DNA of 64,000 nucleotides from Chloroflexota bacterium (GTDB lineage Bacteria; Chloroflexota; Anaerolineae; Anaerolineales; Villigracilaceae): the NCBI GenBank assembly GCA_023459215.1, contig JAEWVF010000071.1:1-64000 (forward strand). The letters are read 5' to 3'. The notes beneath the pieces were generated by a model. It was not told the origin of the DNA. It made no database searches and was given only the letters and a program-made list of their open reading frames with translations. Positions 1 to 9,126 of the stretch are shown piece by piece; within the stretch, counting starts at the first letter, position 1, and every line of letters starts with the position of its first letter. Position numbers and translations under genes: made by a program.

Positions 1-36
1 TCAGCACTTTCAAAACTTTTGTGTATACTTTGTAGC

Positions 37-99
37 GGTCAGTCATTTGTCTCCACTTTTTTGGTTTGGTCGCCGCAAAAGTGTACCTTATGACTGACC
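37..99. repeat. Spaced 10-bp inverted repeat upstream of guaB
   Basis: GGTCAGTCAT at 37-46 is exactly complementary to ATGACTGACC at 90-99, with 43 bases between. It lies in the leader upstream of guaB. It could be a regulatory stem or the edge of a mobile or repeat element continuing left of the window. Function is unknown. Confidence 0.45.
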
Positions 100-151
100 C
101 TTTATTTCAAATGTACGGTAGCAAAAAAATTATCCAAAAAGGAAGCCACCC

Positions 152-1615
152 ATGAAAATCCGCCCATCCAAAGGACTGACTTTTGAAGATGTTTTACTGG
201 TCCCGCGCCGTTCGCCGATCAAATCGCGGCGCGATGTCAGCACCCAGACTCGCCTGACCGACCGCATCCGGCTCAACATCCCGGTCATCAGCGCCAACAT
301 GGATACCGTCACCGAAGCGCGCATGGCCATCGCCATGGCCAAAAATGGCGGCATCGGCATCCTGCACCGCTTCATGACCATCGAGCAGCAGGTCAACCAG
401 GTGCGGCGGGTCAAGCGCGCCCAGGGTTTTATCGTCGAAGCGCCCTATTCGATCCCGCTTTCAGCTTCGCTCGAAGATGCCCGGCGGATGATGGAACGGC
501 ACGGGGTGGGCGGATTGGCTGTGCTGGAAGATGGCAGCGCCAAACTGGCTGGCTTGATTACCCGGCGGGATATCCTGCTGGCTCCCGAAAGCCTGACCAC
601 CGTCAAAGCAGCGATGACGCCCTTTGAACGGCTTGTCACCGCCCAGCCGGGCGTGACAGTGCAGGAGGCGCGCGAGTCCCTGTACCGTCATCGCGTCGAA
701 AAGCTGCCGGTGGTCGATTCGACCGGCGTCCTGCAGGGCCTGATCACCGCCCAGGATGTTTCCCGCCCGCACGAAAATCCCTCGGCCAGCCTGGACGAAA
801 AAGGCCGGCTGATGGTCGGGGCGGCGATTGGCGTGACCGCCAACGAGATGGAACGCGCGGCGGCCCTGCTTGAAGCCGGGGCCGACGCACTCGTGTTGGA
901 TATTGCCCACGGCCACGCCGACCACTGCATCAAAATGGTGGGCGACATCCGCTCCCAATTCGCCCAGGCCCAAATCATCGCCGGGAACGTTGCCTCGCGT
1001 GACGGGGCGCGCGAATTGGCCGAAGCCGGGGCCAGCGCCATCAAAGTGGGCATTGGCCCAGGGTCGATCTGCACCACGCGCATCGTGACCGGCTTTGGCG
1101 TCCCTCAGTTAACGGCCATCATCGATTCGGTCGAGGGTGTGCGCGAATCCGGCATCGATATCCCGGTCATCGCCGATGGCGGCATCCAGAAAGCCGGCGA
1201 CCTGGTCAAGGCCCTGGCAGCTGGCGCGGAAACGGTCATGGTTGGCAGCCTGTTCGCCGGCACAGAAGAAGCGCCCGGCTCACCGGTCATCCGCGACGGG
1301 CAGAAAGTCAAGGTGGTGCGCGGCATGGCTTCGCTGGGCGCGACCATGGGCCGCCGGGCTGCCGAACGCGGCCAGGATGAGAGCGCCGAAGATGCCGAGG
1401 ATTGGGACAAGGTTGTGCCGGAGGGTGTCGAGGCGGTTGTGCCGTATCGTGGCCTGGTCTCGGAAGTGCTGACCCAACTGGTCGGCGGACTGCGCTCGGG
1501 CCTGAGCTATGGCGGGGCGCACAACATCAAGGAATTGCAGGAAAACGCCGAATTCATCGAAATCACCCCGGCTGGCGTTAAAGAATCCGGCTCGCACGAT
1601 GTGAGGAAGATTTAG
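152..1615 (+). CDS. guaB: IMP dehydrogenase
   Basis: Oxidises IMP to XMP with NAD+, the committed step of GMP synthesis in the cytoplasm. The 487-residue protein has the full bacterial length. The TIM-barrel starts with the typical FEDVLLVP segment (11-18). Two CBS domains occupy roughly residues 95-205. The catalytic loop GPGSICTTR (303-310) carries the nucleophilic Cys307, and a flap with an RG(M)ASLGAM-like segment follows. The start is ATG at 152, preceded by AAGGA with suitable spacing. It stands alone on the plus strand and is followed by about 250 bp without a convincing terminator. Identification is secure. Confidence 0.97.
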   Translation: MKIRPSKGLTFEDVLLVPRRSPIKSRRDVSTQTRLTDRIRLNIPVISANMDTVTEARMAIAMAKNGGIGILHRFMTIEQQVNQVRRVKRAQGFIVEAPYSIPLSASLEDARRMMERHGVGGLAVLEDGSAKLAGLITRRDILLAPESLTTVKAAMTPFERLVTAQPGVTVQEARESLYRHRVEKLPVVDSTGVLQGLITAQDVSRPHENPSASLDEKGRLMVGAAIGVTANEMERAAALLEAGADALVLDIAHGHADHCIKMVGDIRSQFAQAQIIAGNVASRDGARELAEAGASAIKVGIGPGSICTTRIVTGFGVPQLTAIIDSVEGVRESGIDIPVIADGGIQKAGDLVKALAAGAETVMVGSLFAGTEEAPGSPVIRDGQKVKVVRGMASLGATMGRRAAERGQDESAEDAEDWDKVVPEGVEAVVPYRGLVSEVLTQLVGGLRSGLSYGGAHNIKELQENAEFIEITPAGVKESGSHDVRKI

Positions 1616-1870
1616 AACTTACAAAACTGGTCAGGTCTGCGCGAATCCGTCCCTGGCGGGGCCCGTGTCCATACAATCTTGCTGGAAATGCAAGGTTTAG
1701 GTGAGACCTGATGACAAATATCAGTTGACCCGCGCGGCGGATTTTTGCTATATTATGGAAGTTGGTTTTGCAGTGTATTGGGGTTTTAACAAACATCCTG
1801 CGGCAGAATCCATGGTTGGTTGGCAAACCTGCTAAAGTAAAAAAAGATTGTAGAGAAATTATTTACGCGT

Positions 1871-2455
1871 ATGAAAACGGTTCAGGATAAACTTCTTAGA
1901 CGATTTGTGTGGGGTATTGGGTTAGTATTCCTTATACTAGGCTTCGTGACACCATTGACTGGCATACCATTATTTTCAATTTCGATAATACTTGCGTTGG
2001 AGCTTGTAGCAGTCTACATCTTAGAAAGACGTTTTATTGGAGTCATTGGGCATATAGGATTCTTTTTGTCTTTGCTTGGCGCGTTACTTGCATTTAACTT
2101 ACAAGGATACCTGGCACACTTTAGATTGAACGATATTCTATCCATTATCACTTTTGGGATTCTCATCATTGTCTTTATAGTTGGTCTTGTTATATTTAGC
2201 GTTTCAACAATAAGAACTAACTTCTTGCCTAATGAGATTCCTTATTTATTGCTAGCCACTCCCATATTTATTTTTTTACCGATTGGGATAAATAGATTCG
2301 CTTTCGCTGCAAGTATTCTTGCAATCGGTTACTTTCTTATGATGTTTGTCAGCCGCGTGGGAGAGTATGATAAAAAAATTGCCACCCAACAACGCATTCT
2401 CAGAAACCCGCCGCGACGAGATCCCACCGGAACGCATAAACGGGTCGGAACCTGA
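1871..2455 (+). CDS. Multi-pass membrane protein of unknown function
   Basis: A 194-residue hydrophobic protein with about five or six predicted membrane segments (roughly residues 12-30, 33-52, 56-78, 90-112, 122-140, 143-160) and a basic, Pro/Arg-rich C-terminal tail. No domain family is recognised. The gene is clearly richer in A/T than guaB before it, and the next two genes share that composition, so it probably belongs to an accessory patch. No good ribosome binding site precedes the ATG, so the start is tentative. Confidence 0.6.
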   Translation: MKTVQDKLLRRFVWGIGLVFLILGFVTPLTGIPLFSISIILALELVAVYILERRFIGVIGHIGFFLSLLGALLAFNLQGYLAHFRLNDILSIITFGILIIVFIVGLVIFSVSTIRTNFLPNEIPYLLLATPIFIFLPIGINRFAFAASILAIGYFLMMFVSRVGEYDKKIATQQRILRNPPRRDPTGTHKRVGT

Positions 2456-2746
2456 GTAAATCGCGGAATTAATGCCAAAAATGATAAAAGTCGGTCTGGG
2501 CTTTAATCTGAAACAAGGCGTAGAAACTATCGAAAAAGTTCTTTTTCAAAACGGAGTGCTTGGAAGTGGGACAACATCATCAAAAAGCACAATTTTTCGC
2601 GCTAAAGTATCGCTTTCGTGACTTTTACTCCCGTTTTTGAGTGTCCCGTGGGAAATTGTTGCGAAGATTTTTCGTTCAAAGGTTTTTTCGGCAGTCTCGC
2701 TAGGTGGCTACTTACTTTAAAAACGATACCTTCATTGGAGTTTTTC

Positions 2747-3661
2747 ATGCAAAAGTTGACAGTTTGGCTAGTAACGATCGGTGGATTTGTGGCGATTGTT
2801 TCTTGTGTTCCCATGGGTACTAGCCCTACTTTACCATCTTCGACAGTAACTGCAATTCCAGAAAGCACACCAACCTATGTGCCGACTGTCAACGCAGAAT
2901 TACCAGCCTACACCAGCACATCTTTAGAAATAATCCGCGACGGGAAAAAATATAATATTTTGCTGGGCTATGATATAGGCGAAGCATTTTGGTATGTAAC
3001 GCCGCATCCTGAAGTCAATATAGATCAATGGTATGGCAATGTTCGAAATATTACTTCTGCGAATATTCAGCGTTATGGAGATTTTGACCATGATGGAGAA
3101 ACGGAATATTTGCTTTCTACTTATGGGCGCGCTGCAATAGGCTATATCTTGATACTTGCTATTGATTACGATCAATTCAAAGATGAATATCGAGTTTTTG
3201 ATGAATTGGGATTTCGTGTATCTTGCTTTGAAAGGTGGGATGACATCGAAAAAGATGGTATTCCCGAAATTGTTGGGAAGGATGAGAATTTTCATTATGA
3301 GAGCGGCGGTGGTGGTGCAGACAGTGTATTTTCGCCAATTAAGATTTTTCGTTACAATGGTCAGAAATTTATTGGTGTTACCCAAGAATACCCCGATTTA
3401 ATAGTACAAGATGCCGAACGTTGGTTAGAAGCGATAGACAATGATGCATGGGGGCAGGGTCAATTTGAAAGTATATATGCCTCATATCTGGCAGATATGT
3501 ATCTGTTGGGTAAGCAAGATGAAGGGATTCTGGTTTTCTCAGAACTCTGTACAAATCGTTTGACCCCATATATTAAATCTCACAATCCGGACTCGACATG
3601 GAGTTGCGATGAATATTTAGTGAGAGTGAAAGATGCGCTCAAAAAATCAGGTTATGATTAA
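2747..3661 (+). CDS. Predicted lipoprotein of unknown function
   Basis: A 304-residue secreted protein. The start chosen is the ATG at 2747, preceded by TTGGAG at good spacing. An upstream in-frame ATG at 2618 would add a stretch that is not signal-like. Residues 1-20 form a lipoprotein signal ending in VSC, so the Cys would be lipidated. A Ser/Thr/Pro linker follows (about 21-55), then a globular domain. This domain contains an FG-GAP/EF-hand-like segment (DFDHDGETEY) and a second acidic turn (EKDGIPEIVG), as in calcium-binding beta-propeller repeats. It is A/T-rich. Function is unknown. Confidence 0.7.
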   Translation: MQKLTVWLVTIGGFVAIVSCVPMGTSPTLPSSTVTAIPESTPTYVPTVNAELPAYTSTSLEIIRDGKKYNILLGYDIGEAFWYVTPHPEVNIDQWYGNVRNITSANIQRYGDFDHDGETEYLLSTYGRAAIGYILILAIDYDQFKDEYRVFDELGFRVSCFERWDDIEKDGIPEIVGKDENFHYESGGGGADSVFSPIKIFRYNGQKFIGVTQEYPDLIVQDAERWLEAIDNDAWGQGQFESIYASYLADMYLLGKQDEGILVFSELCTNRLTPYIKSHNPDSTWSCDEYLVRVKDALKKSGYD

Positions 3662-4043
3662 CAAAACGCCATCTACCGATTAACAGCAGTGTGTGCGACA
3701 CGAGGTCACCTAAGCAATTGTCTTGCTGGTAAATCCTGAAAAGACCTCCTGCCCCATTAGCAGCGCCCTATGTGGTCATGCGAGATGGCAACGCCTTCAG
3801 CTTACCTGACCAAGGGATGAGCAAAAAGTGAATGAATAAGCATCGCCTTGAAAAAGATGCCTGGCTTTTTTCTTGGCAGGTGTTTGCAGCCGCTTTTTAT
3901 CAGATTCCCCGGTTTGTGGTAGTATCGCGGCAGGTCAGTGGGCGGGGAATCCGCGTTTTTTGGGATTCTCCGCCCAAAAACGCTCCGCGCCGCCAACGCA
4001 AAGTCGTTGGGCGCTTTCTTGTTCATGCAGATACAGATAAGCA
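3662..4043. other. Intergenic stretch with the left copy of a duplicated element
   Basis: No supported gene is seen in these 382 bases. The stretch opens with CGCCATCTACCGATTAACAG, which resembles CGCTATCGATTAACAG just after the next gene (about 4832). It ends with a promoter-like block that is duplicated downstream (3896-3932 and 4943-4979). An open frame at 3832-4047 runs through the repeat and a palindrome and looks non-coding. Confidence 0.5.
3896..3932 (+). repeat. 37-bp direct repeat, left copy
   Basis: These 37 bases (beginning TTTATCAGATTCCCCGG and ending TAGTATCGCGGCA) recur without mismatch at 4943-4979. Similarity extends imperfectly about 65 bases to the left, covering AAAAAGATGCC(T/C)GGC and a T-run. 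Each copy lies upstream of a gene (GNAT at 4044, DUF2200 at 5052), so it may carry a terminator plus promoter. Confidence 0.85.
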
Positions 4044-4820
4044 ATGAATTTCCACGATGCTCTTACTTCAATCTATTGCAAAAATCCATGCCAGGTGCTG
4101 CCTAATGCCCTGTGGAAAACTTTAACTCGCCTTGAAAATTTGCAAACATCCGCTGTTGTGGAAAATGGCAAGATTGTCAGCATACAGGCTTGGAATGAAA
4201 CAAACCTGATCGTTCATTGGACATCCCACAGAGAAAGACCCTTTGAGTTTCATTCATATCAAACCCTGAACTTGGCCCTGATTCATCAGGATTATTTACA
4301 TTCCTTCCCGGCTGAAAAATTCATTGTTCGAGAACCCTATTTTCGACTCATACACAAACAGGATGGTTTTCAGCCGAAAACCTCTACTCCGAATGGATTC
4401 AGCTTTATTGAAGCAAATGTTCAACGAGAAATCGAAAAGATTTCGCTTTTTATTGGGCAGTGCTACCCAGATTTACAGCCATCTATTGAATCTGTGGCAG
4501 GTTGGGTTGAGCATCCAACCTTTGACCCCACTTTATGGGTTTGGGTTCTTGATAATGCCAAAAAAATTCCTGTAGGACTTGGAATAGCTGAAATTGACAA
4601 TAATATACAGGAAGGTTCATTAGAATGGATACAGGTTCTGCCCAATTATCGGGGCCTGGGCATAGGCAAGAGTATTGTTCAGGAACTGCTATTTCGGCTG
4701 GAGAAACGAGTAAACTTTACTACTGTGTCAGGTGAAGTAAACAACGCCACAAATCCTGATGCTTTGTACAGAAGTTGTGGTTTCAAAGGTAGCGATATTT
4801 GGTGGATGTTTCGCGCCTGA
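4044..4820 (+). CDS. GNAT-family N-acetyltransferase
   Basis: A 258-residue protein whose C-terminal half is a GNAT fold. The acetyl-CoA pyrophosphate-binding loop is visible as VLPNYRGLGIGKSIVQEL (about 198-215). The final strand region, with NPDALYRSCGF, is also typical of the superfamily. The N-terminal ~115 residues are not recognised and may be a second, degenerate GNAT-like domain. The substrate cannot be predicted. The gene sits between two copies of a direct repeat. The ribosome binding site is weak. Confidence 0.75.
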   Translation: MNFHDALTSIYCKNPCQVLPNALWKTLTRLENLQTSAVVENGKIVSIQAWNETNLIVHWTSHRERPFEFHSYQTLNLALIHQDYLHSFPAEKFIVREPYFRLIHKQDGFQPKTSTPNGFSFIEANVQREIEKISLFIGQCYPDLQPSIESVAGWVEHPTFDPTLWVWVLDNAKKIPVGLGIAEIDNNIQEGSLEWIQVLPNYRGLGIGKSIVQELLFRLEKRVNFTTVSGEVNNATNPDALYRSCGFKGSDIWWMFRA

Positions 4821-4942
4821 CAAAGTCAAAACGCTATCGATTAACAGATGTTTTACAGGATGAGCCAGAAAACGAATGAGAAAGGCCTCGCATTGAAAAA
4901 GATGCCCGGCCTTTTTTCCTGGCGGATGTTTTGACGCCGCTC

Positions 4943-4979
4943 TTTATCAGATTCCCCGGTTTGTGGTAGTATCGCGGCA
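4943..4979 (+). repeat. 37-bp direct repeat, right copy
   Basis: Identical to 3896-3932, in the same orientation, 1047 bases further on. Here it precedes the DUF2200 gene. Together the copies bracket the GNAT gene. Confidence 0.85.
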
Positions 4980-5051
4980 TTCCGCGCTTGGGGGCGCGCT
5001 GCAACACAAATTGTGCTGCAAGAAAGAAGCAACTCTTATCGGAGGCAAGAT

Positions 5052-5399
5052 ATGGACAGGCATCGAATTTTCACGATGAAATTTGCAAATGTGTACCCAC
5101 TTTACATCCAGAAAGCGGAGCGTAAAAACCGCACCAGGGAAGAAGTCGACCGAATCATTTGCTGGCTAACCGGTTATGACCAGTCCGGGTTGCAGGAGCA
5201 GATCGACCGTGGCAACGATTTCGAAACCTTTTTTGCCCAGGCGCCGGCGCTGAACCCCAAGCGTTCGTTGGTCAAAGGGGTTATATGCGGGGTGCGGATC
5301 GAAGAAATCGAAGACCCGCTGATGCAAAACATCCGCTATTTGGATAAGTTGGTTGACGAACTCGCCAAAGGAAAGGCGCTCGAAAAGATTCTGCGCTGA
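5052..5399 (+). CDS. DUF2200 family protein
   Basis: A 115-residue cytoplasmic protein matching the DUF2200 family along its whole length. Recognisable blocks are the opening MDRHRIFTMKFANVYPLY, then TREEVDRIICWLTGY, and ICGVRIEEIEDPLMQ-IRYLDKLVDEL. The biochemical role of the family is unknown to me. The start at 5052 is preceded by GGAGG (5041-5045), whereas an in-frame ATG at 5013 has no such site and adds residues foreign to the family. A strong bidirectional terminator follows. Confidence 0.85.
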   Translation: MDRHRIFTMKFANVYPLYIQKAERKNRTREEVDRIICWLTGYDQSGLQEQIDRGNDFETFFAQAPALNPKRSLVKGVICGVRIEEIEDPLMQNIRYLDKLVDELAKGKALEKILR

Positions 5400-5428
5400 T
5401 TTCGCCCTGCCGATTGGCGCACGCAGCA

Positions 5429-5469
5429 AACAAAAAGACCTCGCGCGAAAAACGCCAGGTCTTTTTGTT
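5429..5469. terminator. Bidirectional Rho-independent terminator
   Basis: A perfect 13-bp stem (5429-5441 with 5457-5469) has A-runs on one flank and T-runs on the other. It serves the DUF2200 gene on the plus strand and the response regulator gene converging from the right. Confidence 0.85.
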
Positions 5470-5496
5470 CCGGGCCGAGCGGCCTGGCTGGTTTCC

Positions 5497-5862
5497 CTAT
5501 TTGTTCGGTTTCAGGCGCGAGGCGATATCGCGCAGTTGGCCGAAGGAGATCGGTTTTTGCAGGATGATATCGGCCTTGTCGCGCAGCAGTTCCGCGGTGA
5601 CGGTATCGGCGGTGGTCACGATCACCCTGGTTTTGGCAAATTTTTCGGTGGCGTTGATCTTGGTCAGGATGGTCTCGCCGGAAACATTCGGTAAGTGCAG
5701 GTCCAGGACGATGACCACTGGATCGACCGAATCCAGGGTGTCGTAAGCGACTTTTCCATCCTGGATTACCCGGGTTTCATAGCCTGCAACTGACAAGGCT
5801 TCTGAGAAAATATCGGAAAGATCGGGGTCATCTTCAATAATCAGTGCGAAAGGTGGGTTCAT
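5497..5862 (-). CDS. Single-domain response regulator
   Basis: A 121-residue CheY-like receiver domain with no output domain. The acidic pair is Asp11-Asp12, the phosphorylation site is Asp54 (VLDLHLPN), the conserved Thr is near 84, and Lys103 lies in LQKP. It lies 11 bases downstream of the histidine kinase gene in the same direction and is presumably its partner. With no effector domain it would act by protein contact or in a phosphorelay. Confidence 0.92.
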   Translation of the reverse strand: MNPPFALIIEDDPDLSDIFSEALSVAGYETRVIQDGKVAYDTLDSVDPVVIVLDLHLPNVSGETILTKINATEKFAKTRVIVTTADTVTAELLRDKADIILQKPISFGQLRDIASRLKPNK

Positions 5863-5873
5863 GGTTTCACTCC

Positions 5874-7589
5874 TTATGCTGGATTTTTAACGCGAACAGG
5901 CATTGTGACTGTAAATGTGCTACCAACACCCACGCTGCTTTTTACTTTTACGTTCCCGCCCATCAGTTCTGCCAGGCGTTTTACAATCGAAAGTCCAAGT
6001 CCTGCGCCGCCGTGGTGGCGGGTGGTTACCCCGTCCACCTGGCGGAAGGTGTCGAAGATGAAGGGCAGCGCATCTTCCGGGATGCCGGGGCCGGTATCCT
6101 GCACTTCAAGCGTCCAGCGATTCTCGTCCAACCGGGCAATCTGAACGGAGATTGTACCCTTTTCAGTAAATTTTACTGCGTTGTTGACCAAATTGATCAG
6201 GATTTGCTGGTAGCGGTGGGCATCTCCCCAGACAGTGGCCGGGGCGTCCGCCTCGATCTGGATATTCAACTCAAGACCTTTGTCCCTGGCCGGTTTCTCC
6301 ATCACGCCGCGCACCGCATCTGCAATTTCGGAAACTGAGAATTCGGCTACTTCTATTCTCATTTCCCCCGCTTCGAGGCGGGCCTGGTCGAGCAGGTCGC
6401 TTACCAGACCGATCAGCCGTTGGGTGTTGGAGAAGATGCGATTGGTGGCGTTGGCCTGTTTGGGGTTGATTGGGCCGTAAATCTCATCCTGGAGCATTTC
6501 GGCGTAAGCCAGGATGGCGTTGAGCGGTGTGCGCAGTTCATGCGAAACCATGGCGACGAAGGTGTTTTTCATCTGCTCGACTTCGGCTTCGCGGGTGAAA
6601 TCGCGGAAAACGGCCACCGTCCCGATTAATTTGCCGACCGGGGTGGCGACCGAGGCGGTTGTGACCGAGATGGTTTTCTTGCCCCAGACGAAGCGGTTGC
6701 CGAGAACTTCCTTGTCGGGAGCGGTGAGCATGCCGCCCAGGCTTTTGCGGTCGGCTTCGGACAGCGCGCCCATCGCCAGGAACTGTTCGATGGTTTTATC
6801 GAGCAGGTTGGCCCGTGTCAGGCTCAACAGGCGGCAGACGGCCGGGTTGGCGACGATCATCTTTCCTTCCGCGTCAAACACAATGACGCCATCGGCGATG
6901 CCCTCCAGGATGGCCTGGTTTTTACCGGTTTCGGCAAATTCGCGGGTTAAAGCCTCGGCCAGTTCGCGGGTGCGTTCTTCAACGCGCTTGTCCAGATCGC
7001 GGTTGAGTTGGCGCAAATCCTTGATAGCCTGTTCAACCGCGCGCGAGGACAACCAGGAAATCAACGCAATCAGGAAGAAGGTGACGTAGGCCAGTTGGTT
7101 GGGTTCGACATTACCCAATTGGCCCAGCAGGAAGATTTCGAGTGAGACCAGGCCAAAGAAAACGAAGCTGAAGACCGGCGGCAGCAGGATGCCTGCCATA
7201 ACGACCGGCAGGATGAAGGTGAACAGGCTGCGTCCGGCGGCCAACTCTTCGGGGCTGTCGCTAAAGCCTAAAATCGTCATCAGGAAAAGCAGGAAGATGG
7301 TGCTCGCCACCGAGCCGGGTATTTTTTTGTTCCGGTTGAGCCAGTAACAAAAAACAACAACCAGGACGATACTGACCCCTGAAGCCAGCACAATCAGAAT
7401 ATCGGACGGTGTTGTTTGGGTCAGGTTGAGGCTGGCCGCCACCCCGACCGCGATAACGGTCAGGATGCCCAGGATACCGGTGCCGGCCAGCAGGATGTTG
7501 AGCAGCCGTCTGCGGCGGGTGTCGTCCGGGTCTGTGGTTGGCACATCGAACCAGGATGAGATTTTTTCAGACAAGGTTTTTTGCTGCAT
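5874..7589 (-). CDS. Membrane-bound sensor histidine kinase with PAS domain
   Basis: A 571-residue kinase. About six membrane segments cover residues 28-185. A coiled linker (KDLRQLNRDLDKRVEERTREL) leads into a PAS domain (about 222-330). The HisKA H-box is MVSHELRTPLNA, with phospho-acceptor His350. The ATPase domain has N box NLVNNAVKFTEKG, G1 DTGPGIP and G2 GGAGLGLSIVKR. The start is the ATG at 7589, preceded by GGAG at six bases. A TTG two codons earlier overlaps that site. The signal is probably sensed in the membrane or through PAS. It forms a two-gene operon with the response regulator. Confidence 0.95.
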   Translation of the reverse strand: MQQKTLSEKISSWFDVPTTDPDDTRRRRLLNILLAGTGILGILTVIAVGVAASLNLTQTTPSDILIVLASGVSIVLVVVFCYWLNRNKKIPGSVASTIFLLFLMTILGFSDSPEELAAGRSLFTFILPVVMAGILLPPVFSFVFFGLVSLEIFLLGQLGNVEPNQLAYVTFFLIALISWLSSRAVEQAIKDLRQLNRDLDKRVEERTRELAEALTREFAETGKNQAILEGIADGVIVFDAEGKMIVANPAVCRLLSLTRANLLDKTIEQFLAMGALSEADRKSLGGMLTAPDKEVLGNRFVWGKKTISVTTASVATPVGKLIGTVAVFRDFTREAEVEQMKNTFVAMVSHELRTPLNAILAYAEMLQDEIYGPINPKQANATNRIFSNTQRLIGLVSDLLDQARLEAGEMRIEVAEFSVSEIADAVRGVMEKPARDKGLELNIQIEADAPATVWGDAHRYQQILINLVNNAVKFTEKGTISVQIARLDENRWTLEVQDTGPGIPEDALPFIFDTFRQVDGVTTRHHGGAGLGLSIVKRLAELMGGNVKVKSSVGVGSTFTVTMPVRVKNPA

Positions 7590-7649
7590 CGTCAACTCCG
7601 TTTGTTGTGCGGTTTGTTGCGCTCGAAAACGATCTTGCCAGGAGAAATA

Positions 7650-9122
7650 CTATAAAACACTCAGGATTGCTGACTGCACGACATACTCAGGCGAGTATAA
7701 ACCCTTCCCGATCCAAAGTGGAGGATACGGAGGCGATTTGTGCTCGGACAACCAGTTTTGGCCCTTTTCGATCACCTGGTGTGGGACTTCCCCGCCCATT
7801 TTTTGCCAATAAAGCAGGGCTTGCAGGCAGTAGGCGCTTTCTTCCCCGGTCGAGGCTTCGTAATAGCCCCAGGAGCCATCGTGTGTTTGGGTTTCAACCA
7901 GCCAGGCGATGGCGTGTTGGCTAAGGGTATCGTCGAGGCCGTGGGCGGCGATGATCGCATGAGTGGTGGGGTAGTAGGGGGATGCGTGCCACTTGTCGAA
8001 CCAGAAGCGCTGATCGATGCTGGTTTTTTTTAGGAAGCCCAGGATTTTCTGCACCGAGGGGTGTTTCCGGTCGAACCCGGCGGCTTTGAGCGCGCCGAGC
8101 ACGTGGATGTTGGCGCTGGTTGACGGGTTGGCCTCCAGGGCGAAGCAACGGAAGTGGGTTTGTTCCTCGTAGGAGAGAACCGCTTCGATATCGACCGGGT
8201 AGTCAAAGCGTTTGAGCAGTTCATAGACCAGGGCCGTATCGTCGCTGTCCTTGGGCGTAAACTCGGAGGCGTGCCCGATGCCTTTTCCCGGAATCCACTG
8301 ACGCGCCAACTCGTCCAGGTGCGGCTTGAAGAGTTCAAGCCGGCTTTCGTCCGGCATTTCGAGCAGGCTCAGGTTCCACAGCGTCCAGGCGGGTTCAAAG
8401 ATGTCGAACGGGGCGACATTTGGTGCGCCGCCGCCCGGATCGATGTGGCGTTTGATGTAATCCAGCGCTCTGGCCTCGCCTGGTTTGATGTGAACTGCAT
8501 AATAGGCGGTTGCAGAGGGGCTGTTGCCGATGGAACCGTTCACTTCCTGCAAGTTTTCGATATCGAGGATGTGTTGCCCGTCCAGGCCGGCCATTTCGGA
8601 GGAAAAGGCGTGGGTCAGGCTGCGGTTGATTTTTAGCCCTTTGAGCATTTCGAGCTTTTTGGCGCGCATGCGCGAGTGCCGCCCCAGGATGCGATCCTTC
8701 TGCTGGCGGATGATGCCCAGCGCTTCGGCTTCTTCGACCAGGGTTGGGGCGATCATCTCGAAGCCGACGGTTGCGCCATTCGGATCCGCCTGCAAACCGC
8801 GCGTGGCGCCCTTGGTGATTCTGTCCAGCGCAATCAGGCCGGCTTCAATCTGTTCACGGTCATGGCTGCGCCGCCCACGCCGGGTCAGGGCGACCATGGC
8901 GGCCAGGGTGCTGATGACCCGGTCGTGGTAATAGTAGGGCATGGCCGCGCCCCAGGAACCATCGGGGAGCTGGTTTTCCGAGAGCCAGGCCAGGGCGCGG
9001 CTGCCCAGGCCCCAGTCGATTTCGCCCAGGCGCGCGATCCAGGCCGTGTCATACGCCAGGTTCGACATTTTCCCCTGTCCGATGGTTTGTAACAATGATT
9101 GTATGTTTTGATTGGCATCCAT
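7650..9122 (-). CDS. Class II diterpene cyclase (halimadienyl/kolavenyl diphosphate synthase-like)
   Basis: Predicted to cyclise geranylgeranyl diphosphate by protonation to a bicyclic labdane-related diphosphate, as Rv3377c does in M. tuberculosis. The 490-residue length fits bacterial class II enzymes made of beta and gamma domains. The catalytic acid motif DSDD lies at 292-295, within the block KDSDDTALVYELL. The N-terminal LAYDTAWIARL (22-32) is typical of copalyl diphosphate synthase relatives. QW-type repeats are seen (QLPDGSWG at 51-58, QTHDGSWGYY at 411-420). No class I DDxxD motif is present, so it should not ionise the diphosphate. It starts four bases after the stop of the Rv3378c-like gene, so the two are co-transcribed. 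The exact stereochemistry (halimane, clerodane or labdane) cannot be read from sequence. Confidence 0.9.
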   Translation of the reverse strand: MDANQNIQSLLQTIGQGKMSNLAYDTAWIARLGEIDWGLGSRALAWLSENQLPDGSWGAAMPYYYHDRVISTLAAMVALTRRGRRSHDREQIEAGLIALDRITKGATRGLQADPNGATVGFEMIAPTLVEEAEALGIIRQQKDRILGRHSRMRAKKLEMLKGLKINRSLTHAFSSEMAGLDGQHILDIENLQEVNGSIGNSPSATAYYAVHIKPGEARALDYIKRHIDPGGGAPNVAPFDIFEPAWTLWNLSLLEMPDESRLELFKPHLDELARQWIPGKGIGHASEFTPKDSDDTALVYELLKRFDYPVDIEAVLSYEEQTHFRCFALEANPSTSANIHVLGALKAAGFDRKHPSVQKILGFLKKTSIDQRFWFDKWHASPYYPTTHAIIAAHGLDDTLSQHAIAWLVETQTHDGSWGYYEASTGEESAYCLQALLYWQKMGGEVPHQVIEKGQNWLSEHKSPPYPPLWIGKGLYSPEYVVQSAILSVL

Positions 9123-9126
9123 GAGT

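Noticed and set aside
1631..1711. TCAGGTCT / AGACCTGA pair as guaB terminator
   Set aside because: The arms are only eight bases, 65 bases apart, and no T-run follows.
3662..4979. Integron gene cassettes with attC sites around the GNAT gene
   Set aside because: Only loose matches to the GTTRRRY/RYYYAAC core were found, with no paired R''/R' sites at the right spacing and no integrase gene.
5844..6338. Plus-strand gene antisense to the histidine kinase
   Set aside because: The frame is a shadow of a strongly recognised kinase gene and has no start signal.
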